Positions 24,495-37,500 of a DNA stretch of 64,000 nucleotides are shown piece after piece. Under the pieces are notes generated by a model. The model did not search any database and had not been told where the DNA came from. It saw only the letters and a list, made by a program, of their open reading frames with translations. The position numbers and the translations under genes were made by a program. Within the stretch, counting starts at the first letter, position 1; each line of letters starts with the position of its first letter. This stretch comes from Andrena cerasifolii (taxonomy: Eukaryota; Arthropoda; Insecta; Hymenoptera; Andrenidae). Where the stretch lies: NCBI RefSeq assembly GCF_050908995.1, contig NC_135129.1:2976001-3040000 (forward strand), in the 5' to 3' direction.

Positions 24495-27400
24495 TTAATA
24501 AAAAAAAATATAATATTTTGTGGAGGCACCTTTTGCTTTTAGGGCAACCTAAAAAGTTACTAAACGTAAATGTGTTACCCCGTTCAATGTCATATAACAC
24601 TTTTGTTTGTCAGTTAAATAAATTCAACTTTAACTGGGTTTCATGCAGCTTTAAATTCTCCACCAGAATATGCACATTAAACATACCACAGTCCCAATCG
24701 TGTGCTAAAAAAATAACAGAAATAGAATAAATAAAAAAAAAATTGGAAAATTTTTGTCCGCTCGTGTAGAGCACATTGAACAATTCAAATCTGTTCAATC
24801 TGGTCCTCAATAAACAACGAAAAAGCTTCTAAACAAAGCACAGTAAAGAAAAACAAATACCTCTCTCTAAAACTCCCTCCGGTTGCACTAGAAAATTATT
24901 ATAGAAAAATATCCATTACGTACAAAGTTAATCAGAAACCCCCAATACACAGCAGAGCCAAGCAGTTAATTTTTGACACGCCGCTGAGGCATCCTCAAGT
25001 TACCCCCATCCCAAAACGTGTCACGGAGATCGAAACAGTTGCACCAAAACGCAGATGCGCCCGAGCGAATCGAACACAGGCATTATCCCCTCCCTCTGGC
25101 AGAGTTTTTACGAGTCGTTTAACATCCGGTGGATCCGAAAAATTTCCGCCGGGAAAATCCGCTGCTGGGGGAGAGCGCCGGGGGTAAATCCGGATCGCGC
25201 AGCGAGCCGATATCGAAACGTTGGAATAATTTTCGCCCGTGGCCCGTGCCTGTCCCTTCCACTCCGGCAAATTGTCCAAGGATCCGCGCGACAGAGGCTG
25301 GAAGTTACTTAACATTCAGCCCGGTGGCTTTGTCGTCGCTCTCGTTACCGCTTTTCCACGTCACATTCCCCGGGACTCTCGATCGAACTTGTTCCCTCCG
25401 CGGCGACCTTTGAAGTCGGACAGCCCCGATAAACCGTTGCCCTCTCATCAGCTAATGCACGCAGGTCCGGCTGGTCGGCCTCCTCTCTGTTCCGAAGCGA
25501 GAATAAAAAACGGATCCCGATTGTTTCGAGCGACCAGAGCCACCGCCTTTCACGCCCCGTCTTCCTGGCTGGCTGGCGGAATTGGAATCAGGAAGATCGA
25601 ACTGCAGCTGCAGCTTCGCTCCCGCTGGGCTGGGCGAACTTGTTTGCAGCGTGATATCGGGGATGGCGAGTGGCTTTATCAGGAGGCTGGAACATTAAGC
25701 AGACTGGGAATTGGGAGTGTTGCGTGGGCTAATGAGGCCCTCTTCGTTGATTGGCGAGCTGATCGAGGATGATGAATTTGGATTAATTCGGGGAAGGTGG
25801 AGGGGTTTGTGGGTGGTTTAGTTCGTTGGGAGTGACAGTAAACTAGTGGTTGGTAAGATCTGTTGATTTATTGTCAGTCGTCGTTTTGGGGTACGTGTCG
25901 GGAACATGAAGTCTTTGGTTGCGTTTAGCACTTGAGGAATTGTGCTAAAGAAAGTGAACATAATTTGGAAAAGGATGTATATTCTGTAGCTGTAAGTGCT
26001 ACAAAGATTTATTCCAATTTCTACAGCTGGTGCGAAATAGAGTTGTGAGATCATAAGTATCAACGTCGCTGTTGTCGAAAAGAGAATACTGAAAATGTTC
26101 ACTTCCAGCACTTACGTTTACCATTTGTACTCCTCAATTGAAAGGTGTATCCGTATATCTTCATCTGCTTTACAGAAACTGTAAAGCCGTAGATGTGGAT
26201 TGAGATCGAAGGGAGACACTTTGGATCGGTTTCTTGTAAGAGGATCAGTTTATAGTTGAGTTGAAGTTGATCATTTTGCCCCACAATTAACAGAACAAGT
26301 CACTGTTCTATTATTCTTGAATGTAAATTCTTTATTTTATTGATCCACCGTGTCCCTCGAGATATGAATAAAACACTTTACTAGGAAAACAATCTTTATT
26401 GCTAGCTTAAAAGTGTTATAGAAAAGCTCACTTGGTCATTGTCAAAGGATTCTTAGTTAAATGTTACAAAATTTGATACAACCGTCTGGAAAATACTCGA
26501 AAATGCAAGGTAAACGAGTAGCAATTAAATGGTACAAATTCCGACAATGTAAATGACGATCAGAACCATAAATGACAGAAAAAGAAGTTACTGTATAGTT
26601 GCGAGAAGTGAATCGCGAGATGCAGACCGATTCAGTGAAGAGTTCGTGAAAGTTGCTCGAGGATCTTGGAGGTATCGATAAACAATAATGGGGTACCAAG
26701 TGCTTCAAACCCTCGCGACAGCGTGAGCTAACTGGGGTTTAAGTTTTCATTCAGAATTCACGAACCACGTAACCATTTTAAAATTCAACATACTCCAAGC
26801 ACACACAATTCATCATTCAATTGATTTTTTTAGGTATTGTCTCCTGACCTCGCATCTCTCTTCGAACCTCAAAGTATTTTATTCACAAATCGTTTAATTC
26901 TTAACAATGAAACTTTCACAGTCAGCTACTTTGCTACAAAACCTTCTATAATCATTCAATCTCTAACCACCTCTCAAACCTCTCTATCACCCATCCAATC
27001 CACAAGGAACGTAAATCTTCTGTCCACTTACCCACTTACAAAAGCAAAACCCTAAAAATCAACGACTTCCCTCGTAAAGCAAGGTTTACCACCTCACAAA
27101 GTAGAATTCTTCCTCAAGAGGACCATAAAACTTCACACCTATCTATCATCCTTTTCAAACAACTCCCCATTCCTCCCATCACTTAACACTAATTAATCCC
27201 TGCCATCCACGACTCCCCTCGCCCCGGAAACACGACAATATCCTCCGGCAAAGGCGAACAATATTCTCGATGAAAAGACAGAAGCTCTGAAAACTTCTCA
27301 AGATGCTCGTCGCCAGTTCGTCATCCATCCAGCGAAATTCCAGATGGCTCATCCGCCATGCTTCCCAGCGTAACGTCCGTGCAAGTAGCGGGGACCTGCT

Positions 27401-28506
27401 GCTTGAAGCCTGGTAATAAAGGAAAGACAACGCGCACCCTCTCCCCGTCTGAAACGACAAGGAAAGCTGTAAACTTGGAGCGTACTCCTTCTACCCCTGC
27501 TCCTCTAGCTCCTTCTTTTCATGATTCTCTCGCTGATGCTCGACGAGGGCGTACGAACCACCCGTTTTTAAACAGAATTTGATGCTGTGCCCCTGACAGG
27601 ATGACGGGCAAGTTTCGCGACGAACAACGCCACCGGCGCGAGAAGTTTCTGCCGCGTCTGGCGGAGTCCCCCGATCATCGCATTGCTACGATCTCTCCCG
27701 CTTTACTTTTGCCCGCGGTTCCGTTTAACGAATGCGTAACAACGCCGCGGAAACTCCCCGATAGAAAGGAAGACTCTTGACCGAGCCTCTTGGATTCCTT
27801 TCTCCGGGGAAACTTTTTCACGAGATTGTTTGCCTTGCTTCCAATCCACTGGCTCCCTCGGAATATCCCGAGCACCAGGGAGGAATTTAAAGATACTCGT
27901 TCCTCCGCGGAATGGTGCCTTTGGATCTTGATAACTCTTGTCTCGTCGCCGATACAGGGATCGATTAAATGATTGGCTGCTTTTGATGCGGCTTGTATCT
28001 TGCTCCTTAGTCTCCTTCCCAGATTCTGCTCGAGGGAAACCCCCCCATGGGCTTATCCTGATTTCCAAGCAGCTTTGTTGGATGAACGTCAGACTCGACG
28101 ATGAACTGATCTCGATTTATAGTTCCCGCTGTCTTCTGAAGGTGTTCGCACAGAACTGGTCACCTTGTCAGAACACTATATCTCTTCTTTGCTCTCGTAA
28201 ACCCTCAGCTGGTTCCTCGAAGCTCGATTCATCGAGTGCCCGCATTAAATCCTCTGCAGAAATGTGGGGGAAATGGATTTATCGTCAACAGTGCCCCCTT
28301 TCTTTCCAAACTCATCTCTTCCACAGACACTGTTACGGGAATGATCGCAGCAGCAGGATATTACATCCCTCTGTCCCTGAGAAATCCTCTTTACAAGTGT
28401 GCCCTGGAAATTTGAATCCCCCAGGTTGCTCCGTCCAAGTAACTCCAGAAATGCAACTTAATCTCCACCCCCCTCCCTGCATCGACGAGCTTCCCATTGA
28501 GAACTT

Positions 28507-31500
28507 CTACTTTGCCGGCGGATGCACGAGGTCCTCCGAGGAGGTCCGCGCAAAAGCTGCAGAGATCCGAGGATACGTCTCCTCTTCCCGCGGCTCCTGC
28601 TCCTTGACCTTCCGCTTCAGCATCCTCCACAGCTCCTCCCACTCCTGCTGCTTTTTCCTCTTGATCTCCTCTGGCGAGATCTTCGTCTTCCTCCTCCTGT
28701 TCTTACGCGCACTTCTCCCACTCGGCGATCTAGCTTTGAATCTGGTCTCCTGCTTGGCCACTGCGGACTTCTTCACGTCGGCTACCGAAACCTGCTTCGC
28801 CACCTCCTGGTCAGCTTCAGGCTTCGGCTTGGGTGTCACCGGCCGAGGAGGCTCCTCCACGAACGGTCGCGCGCACAGCTTCCCCGCGATCGCTCGCTCC
28901 TGCCAGTCGCGGACCACCTGCTTCGCACGCCTCAGCTCCTCGCGCAGCACGCTGGGCGGAAGCTTCTTCAGCAACAACATCTTCGCCTTCATCGCACGTG
29001 GAGCCTCCGAGACTTTAGTGACGTTTGCGGACAATCTTTGGTACCATTGCTCGTCCATGTAAAACGGCTTCCCAGTGCCTGGGGCCTCTTCTGCTTGCGC
29101 GAGCTTCACCGCCAGTCTCTGCGACCTCTCGGCTCTTCGTTTCTCTGGAACGTAATGGGCGTGGTTGAAACGATGTGTAAAGGAAGCGTGTTGCTTCGTT
29201 AGAGTACAGTTTTCTGATCGCTTAGCTGGTGGCCTTCCAAACGCTCAGGTCCCTCGCGAGATTGCAGCGGAGTGAAGGTGGAAAATTCGAAAGCTGGAGA
29301 ATTGAACTTACCGCTGAGGATCTGCTAACCGTTTGAAGAGTTTCTGTTTTGTACGTTCGAAGGAAAGTTTTGGGACGTTGGAGGGAAATAGGGGAAGGTT
29401 TGCGCGGAATGTGAGGGTGATTTTATGTAACGTGACGAAGCTAACCTTAATCATTGTAGCAAGGTGTGAAAGATTTAGTCAAGATTTAGCTTGTGTACTC
29501 AAAGTGTACAGTGGCTATCAAAGTCTACTCTGTTTTCAGATCTCTTTCAACACCCCGCTCGCTCTGTTTCGATCACTTTTTGATTTGTCTTCCCTACGTG
29601 TTCCGCGATTTCTTCCAAGTGGTGACTTATAGCTATTTTAGTATCAACTCGCCCGATCGGAAACTTTTGGCCAGAGGCTCCAGCAAAGGATCGCCTGCTC
29701 CGAATGCAAGCTACGATAAATTCGCCCTTAACTTCCAGAAACGCTGGCACAGATCTGGCCACGATCGATACGGGATGGAATAAAGGCCAAGGATCACGGT
29801 GCAAGGTTCGCAACCTACATTCGTGTCCGCTCGTCTCCCTTTGCGGCAAACTGCTTTTCGAAATTCTGCGGGAATTATTGAGTAGCTGCGGGATAGGCAA
29901 TTGTAAAGGGGCTACACGCCGCCAGTGACCCTTTGACGAGCGCCTATTTCAATTCTCCGCCCTTAACGCGAATCTACCTGTACATCAAGATCGCTTTGTG
30001 ATTGCTTACACCCTGCAGCTAAAAATTACCTAAGCATTCCTTTCTCATTTCTTCTAACTTTCAGCGGTTATTCACTCTCCTCATACGAGACAACTAATGG
30101 GTGCATTCACTCCTACAGAAACATTAAAAGATTCCCCAAACACTTTTAAAAAGAAAACAGAAGTAATTAGTGAAGAAAGGGGAGACTAATGGGCATCTAC
30201 TTTCTCATAAAGATCAGCTGGTAATCCTTAAACCCTCCAAAAAATTTCCGTTTAAATTCCAATACATACACACTATCCTTGACAAAGCTATTTCTCCGTC
30301 GCTCTCAAAGGAGACCCAGAAGCAACTGGTGAATGAAGATCAGGCTCGTAGTAGTGCTTAGACTTAGCTGAACGAGGCGAATCGTCCGCGTTGAAGCAGT
30401 TCCCGACGTCCACGTTCCGAAATAAGAAAAATGCCGCATGGTAGATCGTCGCGATTCGGAACGACAAAGGAGCCACGTTCGCGAGGAAATTACATTTCGT
30501 TGAATGGAGGGCTGCTTTCAGCGAGTCTGGAGATCAGGAAACAGTCCTACCTGCTATGTCCTTGCAACAAATTTCCGGCTTGCAGACTTCCAGGCAGGTC
30601 TTTCTCAATATCCTCGCGGCTCGTTTTTTCGGAGTTAGCCTGCTCGCCCGCTCCGGATCGTCCTCCAGGACGGGCTCCTGTTCCACCTCTACTTCCCCGC
30701 TGCGCTGAAGAAGCCGCCTCCTCATCGTCATCCTGCTCCTCGTGCGACTCGTCATTCGCCTGCTCGCCGTGGACTTTCTGTCTTTCGTCGAGTCATCCGT
30801 CTCTTTATCCGACTCTTGTACCTTCGGTGGCTGCACTATTCTCTGCCGCAGCAGTTCCTGAGCGGCCTCCACGTCCGCAGCGTCGAGCTCCACGAATTTC
30901 GCCGACTCCTTCTCGGAAAAGATCGAATATCTTTTGGTTACTTCTGTCAGTGGCGTTTCGGGCATCATTTACGCCGCGTTTGCATTAGAATTGCTTCTTC
31001 ATTTATTTCATCGGTGGTGTGATGTATTTAGAAAAGATTAGAAGAAAATTGGTACAGGGAAGTGTGGAGTTAATTTTTCTACTCTTCTATTGGAATTCAT
31101 TTAGGAGATCTATATATATTTAACGTCTTTGAATTTCGTTTAAAAAATTCAGAAGACATAGGTTCGGGAGAAATACCCCAGGGCAGATTTTTGCTGCTTT
31201 ATACTAGGCTTATAAAACCACACACCCTTTGCAAATACACTTTTAGATTTCATTTATACGGTCTAAAGATGAAATACAGATGTCTGCGAAGTTCGCACCC
31301 TAAGTGCAAATTTTTATAAAGAAGAAACAGGCTTCGTTTGGCCGCGATTTGGCCACGTTTCTCCAACCAAATTTTTTGTTAGTCCACCCTTAGAAAAAAA
31401 GTTATGACCAAATTAAAAATTTATCATCAGTACACCCATGAACATTTTTCTTTCTTTTATATTTATCTGGAGAATTGTGTTAGTATAAGTGTAACAAGTA

Positions 31501-34500
31501 ATTTGGAGTAGAAATAAATAAAAACTGTGAAGCGACAGTTCATGTAACCCCGCGGGGAATCGATAAACCAATAAATAAAGTGCGGTTGGCATTCTCGACT
31601 ATTATTACTGTATCTTCTACTGTAACATTGTAATATTTTTTCAAATAGATTTGCAAATTCCATCGACTATTTCTAATATAAAAATGTAATGTATTTGGCG
31701 ATAATTTACCAGAAATTTCTATAGATGCTTCTTTCCACACTTTATCAGACGGACACTTTAATTTGTATTTTCCATCGAAACTCACATTTTTGCAGTATGT
31801 AGGTCTAGAATAAATCACAATTTATCAGAGCTTTTCCGGCTATTTTTCACAAGCCACCGTAATAAAATCGGGAGACGGTAAATAGTATGAATGTTACAGT
31901 AACTTCATAAATCAACAAACGCTTTTTTTTAAGGGTGGATAAACGAAAACTTTTGTTGGAGAAACGTGGACAAATCGTGGACAAACGAAGCCTGTTTCTA
32001 TTTTATAAAAACTTACACTTGGGGTGCCAACTTCACAGACCTGAAATATAAAGATTCGTGTCCAGCGTAACGCGGAAAGATAGAATTGCCGGAGAACAGA
32101 TACCAGTAGCAGCGAAATAAGAAAAATAGCATGGCAGAACGGTTGATTAGTTTCAATCAACGATCCCCCAACACAATTTTCCATTTTACCGCTTCTATCG
32201 TGCGGAAGTAATTCTCTTCTATCGCGGCGAAGACGGGATCGCCTGTGACGGATGTCTTTCTCTTCGATCTCCTGCGCTTCGGCATCTTCAGGCTTTCCCT
32301 TCTCTCCTTCTCGCCGCCCAGGCTAGTCCGCTTCCTCTTCTCTTCGTTCCCGCTCTTCTGTTTCCTCTTCTCGTCGATCACGCTCTTCGCCTTCTTCTTG
32401 TCCTTGTTCTCCATCCTTTTGTCTTTGGCAATCGATCCTCGTTTACGCACACGCGGCGCGGGCTCGTCGTCACTGGAGCCGTACAACAGCCGCAATTCCT
32501 TCATACGTTGGTCCACCAGCTTCTCGAATCTGTGGCCCCTTTCGAAGTACTACAGGGAATCATAAGCACGCCCACATTATTCTTTAACCCTTTCGCCACT
32601 ACGGGCGACTACAGTCGCCCACCACAAAACGCGATGTACATACGACGGGCGACTATAGTCGCTCTCGAGAAAACTCTTTTATTTTCTCAATCCCTTCAAC
32701 ACTCGATGACGTTCCGTGATCCATAGTAATACAATAGTAATAATAATACAAAATAAAATGGTTATAAGACTTTCGGTTCGAACTCTAGAGCTATTCTTGG
32801 GCGATTGTAGCTTCGCATACTGCGGATAATTGTGGACTGATTGTCATTGAACAAGTGAAAATACGTTTATGCAGACTGTATAAATATCTCGTTTTAAAGA
32901 AAAGTCGCTTTTCTTCCGAAAGCATGTCAAGGTGGCGTTGGTCAGGCGTAAGACGTAAGCCCGAACGCCGAAGACTTTCCACGCGCAATGTGTTCACTTT
33001 TGGCGCGAGGCCCCGTTCAGTGGGGGTGCTCCGGCGGAGCGGACCGCCGTAGCGAAAGGGTTAACCTGGGATTTCATATGCTTTAAAATATTATCCAAAA
33101 TCTTCCGCTGTTGCTGTTTTCTGCAAAGTTATTCACAAATTGTAAAAGACAATTGTCGGTCGTTTCGACCACAACGCCAGTAACGCTAGTCTTTTTTCGC
33201 TGCCGTGTGCGGCGCGCATTGCGAGAGAATCATGGATGACTGTGATAAACATCCAGATTTCTTGTTGAAAGAAATTTGTGAAGATAATATTATAATGCAT
33301 CATTTATACTATTTTAGTAATTTTATTAAGTTATTTCGCATTATATTGAATATCGGTCGAAATAGCCGACGCGCCTAAATCCTAATCCCGGGTTAAACAG
33401 CCGTTTGACGAATCGATCTCACTGCAGGCGCTGAAGATCGCTTGCTGTCGAGCCGAGAGGATTAAATTCTGAATAATTACTTTCATAATTTGATTTTGCA
33501 TAGGTATTTGAAAATTTATAGAAATGTAGAGGTTATTAAATTACTTTAAATTTGTGGCACGCGTGTGGGTGAAGGTTGAGTCACAGAATGATAAGAAGAA
33601 TGGAAATCTGTTGTTTAAGTTTGTTTAAAACAGTATTTCCCAACCTTTTCTGAGTCGCGACCCCCCCGCCCTCCATGTAAGGTAAAGAAATTTAATAAAG
33701 TAAAGAAAACACATTAAAAATAGGTATTTCAGGATATAATTCTAACTTAATAATATGTAATTATCTTAATACATATATTATATACACTTAAAGATATTTA
33801 ATATACGTAAAGATCTTTAATATATTTAAAGATATTTAATATATTTAAATATATTTAAAGATATTTAAATATATTAAAGATATTTAATATATTTAAATAT
33901 ATTTAAATATATTTAAATATATTTAATATATTTAAATATATTTAAATATATTTAATATATTTAAATATATTTAATATATTTAATATATTTAAATGGGTAT
34001 GAATTATTAAAACTTGTATAAAATTACGTTTAGGATAATTGCAGTAAGTACATAACAGTAGATTTATCACATTCAAAAGGATAATTAAATATACTAAATA
34101 TCTTTAAATATATTTTATTAGTATATTAAATATCTTTAAATATATTTAAAGATATTTAATATATTTAATTATCTTTTTCTGTGTTAAATCTACTGTTATG
34201 TACTTACTGCAATTATCCTAAACGTAATTTTATACAAGTTTTAATAATTCATACCCAGCTGCTTAATATTCATCCTGATCGACAACGAGAATGATACTTT
34301 ATACTTGCTGTTTTTCTTCTTAAATTATTATTCAAAGTCTACTATCACCCCCAAGTCACTATACGGAAATTGTCTGTCTTGAAATAACAAAAATTTAGGC
34401 ACACCCTTCGAAGGGACCGTACAATGCCCACTTGTCCCAACGCGCGTAATAAGTTCCTCTGTATTCCAAGTGATGCGAGTCAACGATAAGCTCCACCTAC

Positions 34501-37500
34501 TCGAGACGCTTTCCGCTGTTCTTCGACGAGCAAAAAAGATTGCTGGCGCGAATGGTAGAAAAGCTGTGCACGGTTTAGGGCAAACAGGGATAAAAGGGGA
34601 CGATTCTTACGGCACTTAAGAGAGCTTTGTCGTTCTTGGTGAACGTCGTGAGACCTTCCGCGCACTCCAATAGGTACAGGTCGCCGTTGCTGTTCCCAAC
34701 CGCGAGATATTCGCCGACATCGTTGGAGCTGATCGCTGTCAAACTGTGAGTGGAAATGTGAATCGAAGTGAACGGTGCTTGCACCCCCGTCAGAATGTCG
34801 TACGCTTCCACTGAACCCTCCGTATTTATGGTGAAAAATACCGAGCATCTAGACCGGCTCCAGCAGCCACCGCTTAGATCCACTAACTCATCGCTGCGCA
34901 GAAAATTCGATCACACATGTTGCATATTTTATGAATTAGAAACTGTAAACGCGCGTGCAGTGGGAAGCCTTCGCCCTCCGCGTTTCTCGGGAATGGCAAC
35001 GTTTTTCCGGTAGGAAGAATTAATGCAGCGCGTCGGATTCAAGCTTTCTGCAGAATAATTTGAATATTCTTTCTGTAGGTATTCGTGAATTTGGGTGACG
35101 CGGAAACCCTTGGGACCCGCGAATAGGAGCTTTGATCATTGTAGAAGAATCGAATAGTGTAATAATGTGAAATCTAAATCAATTACTGTTAAAATATATA
35201 ATAGATTTGATATGAACTTCCTATTGCTACTTGGGTGGTTTTAAAAAGTTTCATATTCGGAGGCTATCAAAATCTACCAAGAGAGTTTATTTTATCTAAG
35301 TTCTTAAAATCTTTAACAACTCTTGAGTTCATCAGAGCATAACCCCCAAAAAATAGAAATACCAAGTCTAAGTCACTCATCATAATTAATATCAAGTCTA
35401 AGTCACTCGTAATAATTAATATCAAGTCTAAGTCACTCGTAATAATTAATATCAAGTCTAAGTCACTCGTAATAATTAATATCAAGTCTAAGTCACTCAT
35501 AATAATTAATATCAAGTCTAAGTCACTCGTAATAATTAATATCAAGTCTAAGTCACTCATAATAATTAATATCAAGTCTAAGTCACTCATCATAATTAAT
35601 ATCAAGTCTAAGTCACTCATAATAATTAATATCAAGTCAAAGTCACTCGTAATAATTAATATCAAGTCTAAGTCACTCATAATAATTAATATCAAGCTAA
35701 TACAGAATTTCCACTATTACTTCAAAGGTTTCCAAAATCTCCCATTATCTATCAACCTACTTAGTTCAGTCATTTGAAAACGTTCAAATCACTATTTTAT
35801 TTATTATATCAATGAACTAATGTGACATCACTGGACACACAGTTCCAATCTACTAACTTCCTTCCAAGAATCGTACCGAGATCTGAGCAAGCATCCCTCC
35901 CTCGTGTCTTCCGCCCACACTTTGGCTGTCCAGTCGCCTACAGTTAAGAAGTTCTTCGGGAAGGCAGGGTTCCTGTCGATGGAGATTATAGGGCCCGTGC
36001 AACTCTTGAACCTCATCGCCAGTTTTTCCGCGGGTGTGTTGCCCCTCCTGTTCACATTCACGACCATGCCGTTCTTCGTCCCGGCCAAGAACCGGCTGCT
36101 GATCGTGTGCTCGTATTGAAGGACCGTGACCCCAACGGCTCGATCGACGTCAGCCCTCGCTGGGTCATCGATATCCATCACCAGGGTGTCAGTGGGCTTC
36201 TTCATGAACCTGGTGTCCCACCACATCACTACGCCATTTGTGGACGCGGAGAAGAACTCTGCATTGGCCTTGGAATTGATCCAAAGAGCCTGGTTCGCTG
36301 GGTGCCTTCGAGTGGAGGGTGGAAAGTAATGAACGAAAAATAAGATAGTCGCTATTTCAGCTTTGATACGGTGTGACAATTTGGACAGTTTGTTCCCGTA
36401 GGAAAAAAAAGTGGAAGTGTGATCATACTGCTGCCGAACTTTTCGATTTTCGTGCTGACTGCGGAATAACCGAATTTAAAATTCATATTTGAATGGCGAA
36501 TCGCGAAATTCGATTTGGATCCTACGATTTTGTGCGTGAAATTTGGAAATGATATTCATCGATAGTGGGTTTTTTGTTGTAATATTCCGGGGAAATTGGG
36601 TGGGAAACTGTATGATTACAACAGATTACATTAATAACTGATGGGAAGTATGTTCTCGGTGTAACTGGGTGGGAAATTTGTTTTAAAATATCGAAGGATC
36701 GCTTCAAGGATTCTTGGTGAATATTCGAGATTGTCAGTATTAATATTATTCGGTATATATTCCTTCAGTATTTCGAATTTTTGATGCGCCTGTATGATCA
36801 TAGTTTGGAAGGGGAACGAAAAAGTTCGCGATTCCCACGCTCCTCACGACTCAATATTATCTTTCTCCCAGGGCTGTTCAAACAGAGGCATAAATTTCGT
36901 TTAATGAAGTCTGAAATTCAAACTATCAACCCGATAAAATATTTAGTTGGAGATGGGAATTTCAAATGCGCCACGCTGTGTCAACTTTCCGCAGTGTATG
37001 CAGCGGCCGGTATCAGTCGCATTGCTGTAAAACTAACTAGCGCGTGTCGCGTTTGACAGTGGCGATTTAATTCGAAAAATTTGTTCCAAACGGAAGAAAT
37101 AACTAGAGGCAAAGTCACGCACTCAGGTTTTAATGCTTTACGAAGAAGCCTGCAATTTTTGTAAAGTCGTCCTTGTAAATTGCATCGATGGATATTAATA
37201 TTTAAAAAAAAGATATTAAGATTTCACGATATTGAAATACGCATTCCAAAACGATTTCAAAATAGACACGTAGATTTAAATGGTCTTTTCAATATGAAAA
37301 TGAAAACGCTTCTAATAGTTCTTTAAATAAAAAAATTTCGAATATATATTAGAAGTATAAAATACTGGTGACTGACGAGGGGATGAGACACTTGCGCCGC
37401 CTCGTCGCTTCTACGAATATCCCAAGTGCACACTTGACCAGACACAAGGCCACCAATCAGCAGTGAAGGATCACGAGGGTTGAACTCGACTGTCACCAAC

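Larger units (their letters stand above)
17108..28506. other. Spacer between the two dynein paralogues
   Basis: No gene was recognised. It should contain the promoter of paralogue 1 on the right side of 17107; no core motif could be assigned. GC-richer islands at about 18870-19500, 23580-23900, 25000-25800 and 27200-28450 give frames on both strands with no domains and often no ATG, so I treat them as non-coding. Repeats and mobile elements inside are listed separately. Confidence 0.55.

Noticed and set aside
25239..25772. 177-codon plus-strand frame
   Set aside because: GC-rich island with overlapping frames in several phases; Arg/Ser/Pro-rich composition typical of chance.
27938..29062. 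374-codon plus-strand open frame
   Set aside because: Its right half is the antisense of the last exon of dynein paralogue 2; the GC-rich, Arg/Lys-rich exon leaves the opposite strand open as Ser/Leu-rich sequence.
35362..35694. Possible CRISPR-like array
   Set aside because: Units are contiguous 30-bp tandem repeats without unique spacers, in an insect intron.
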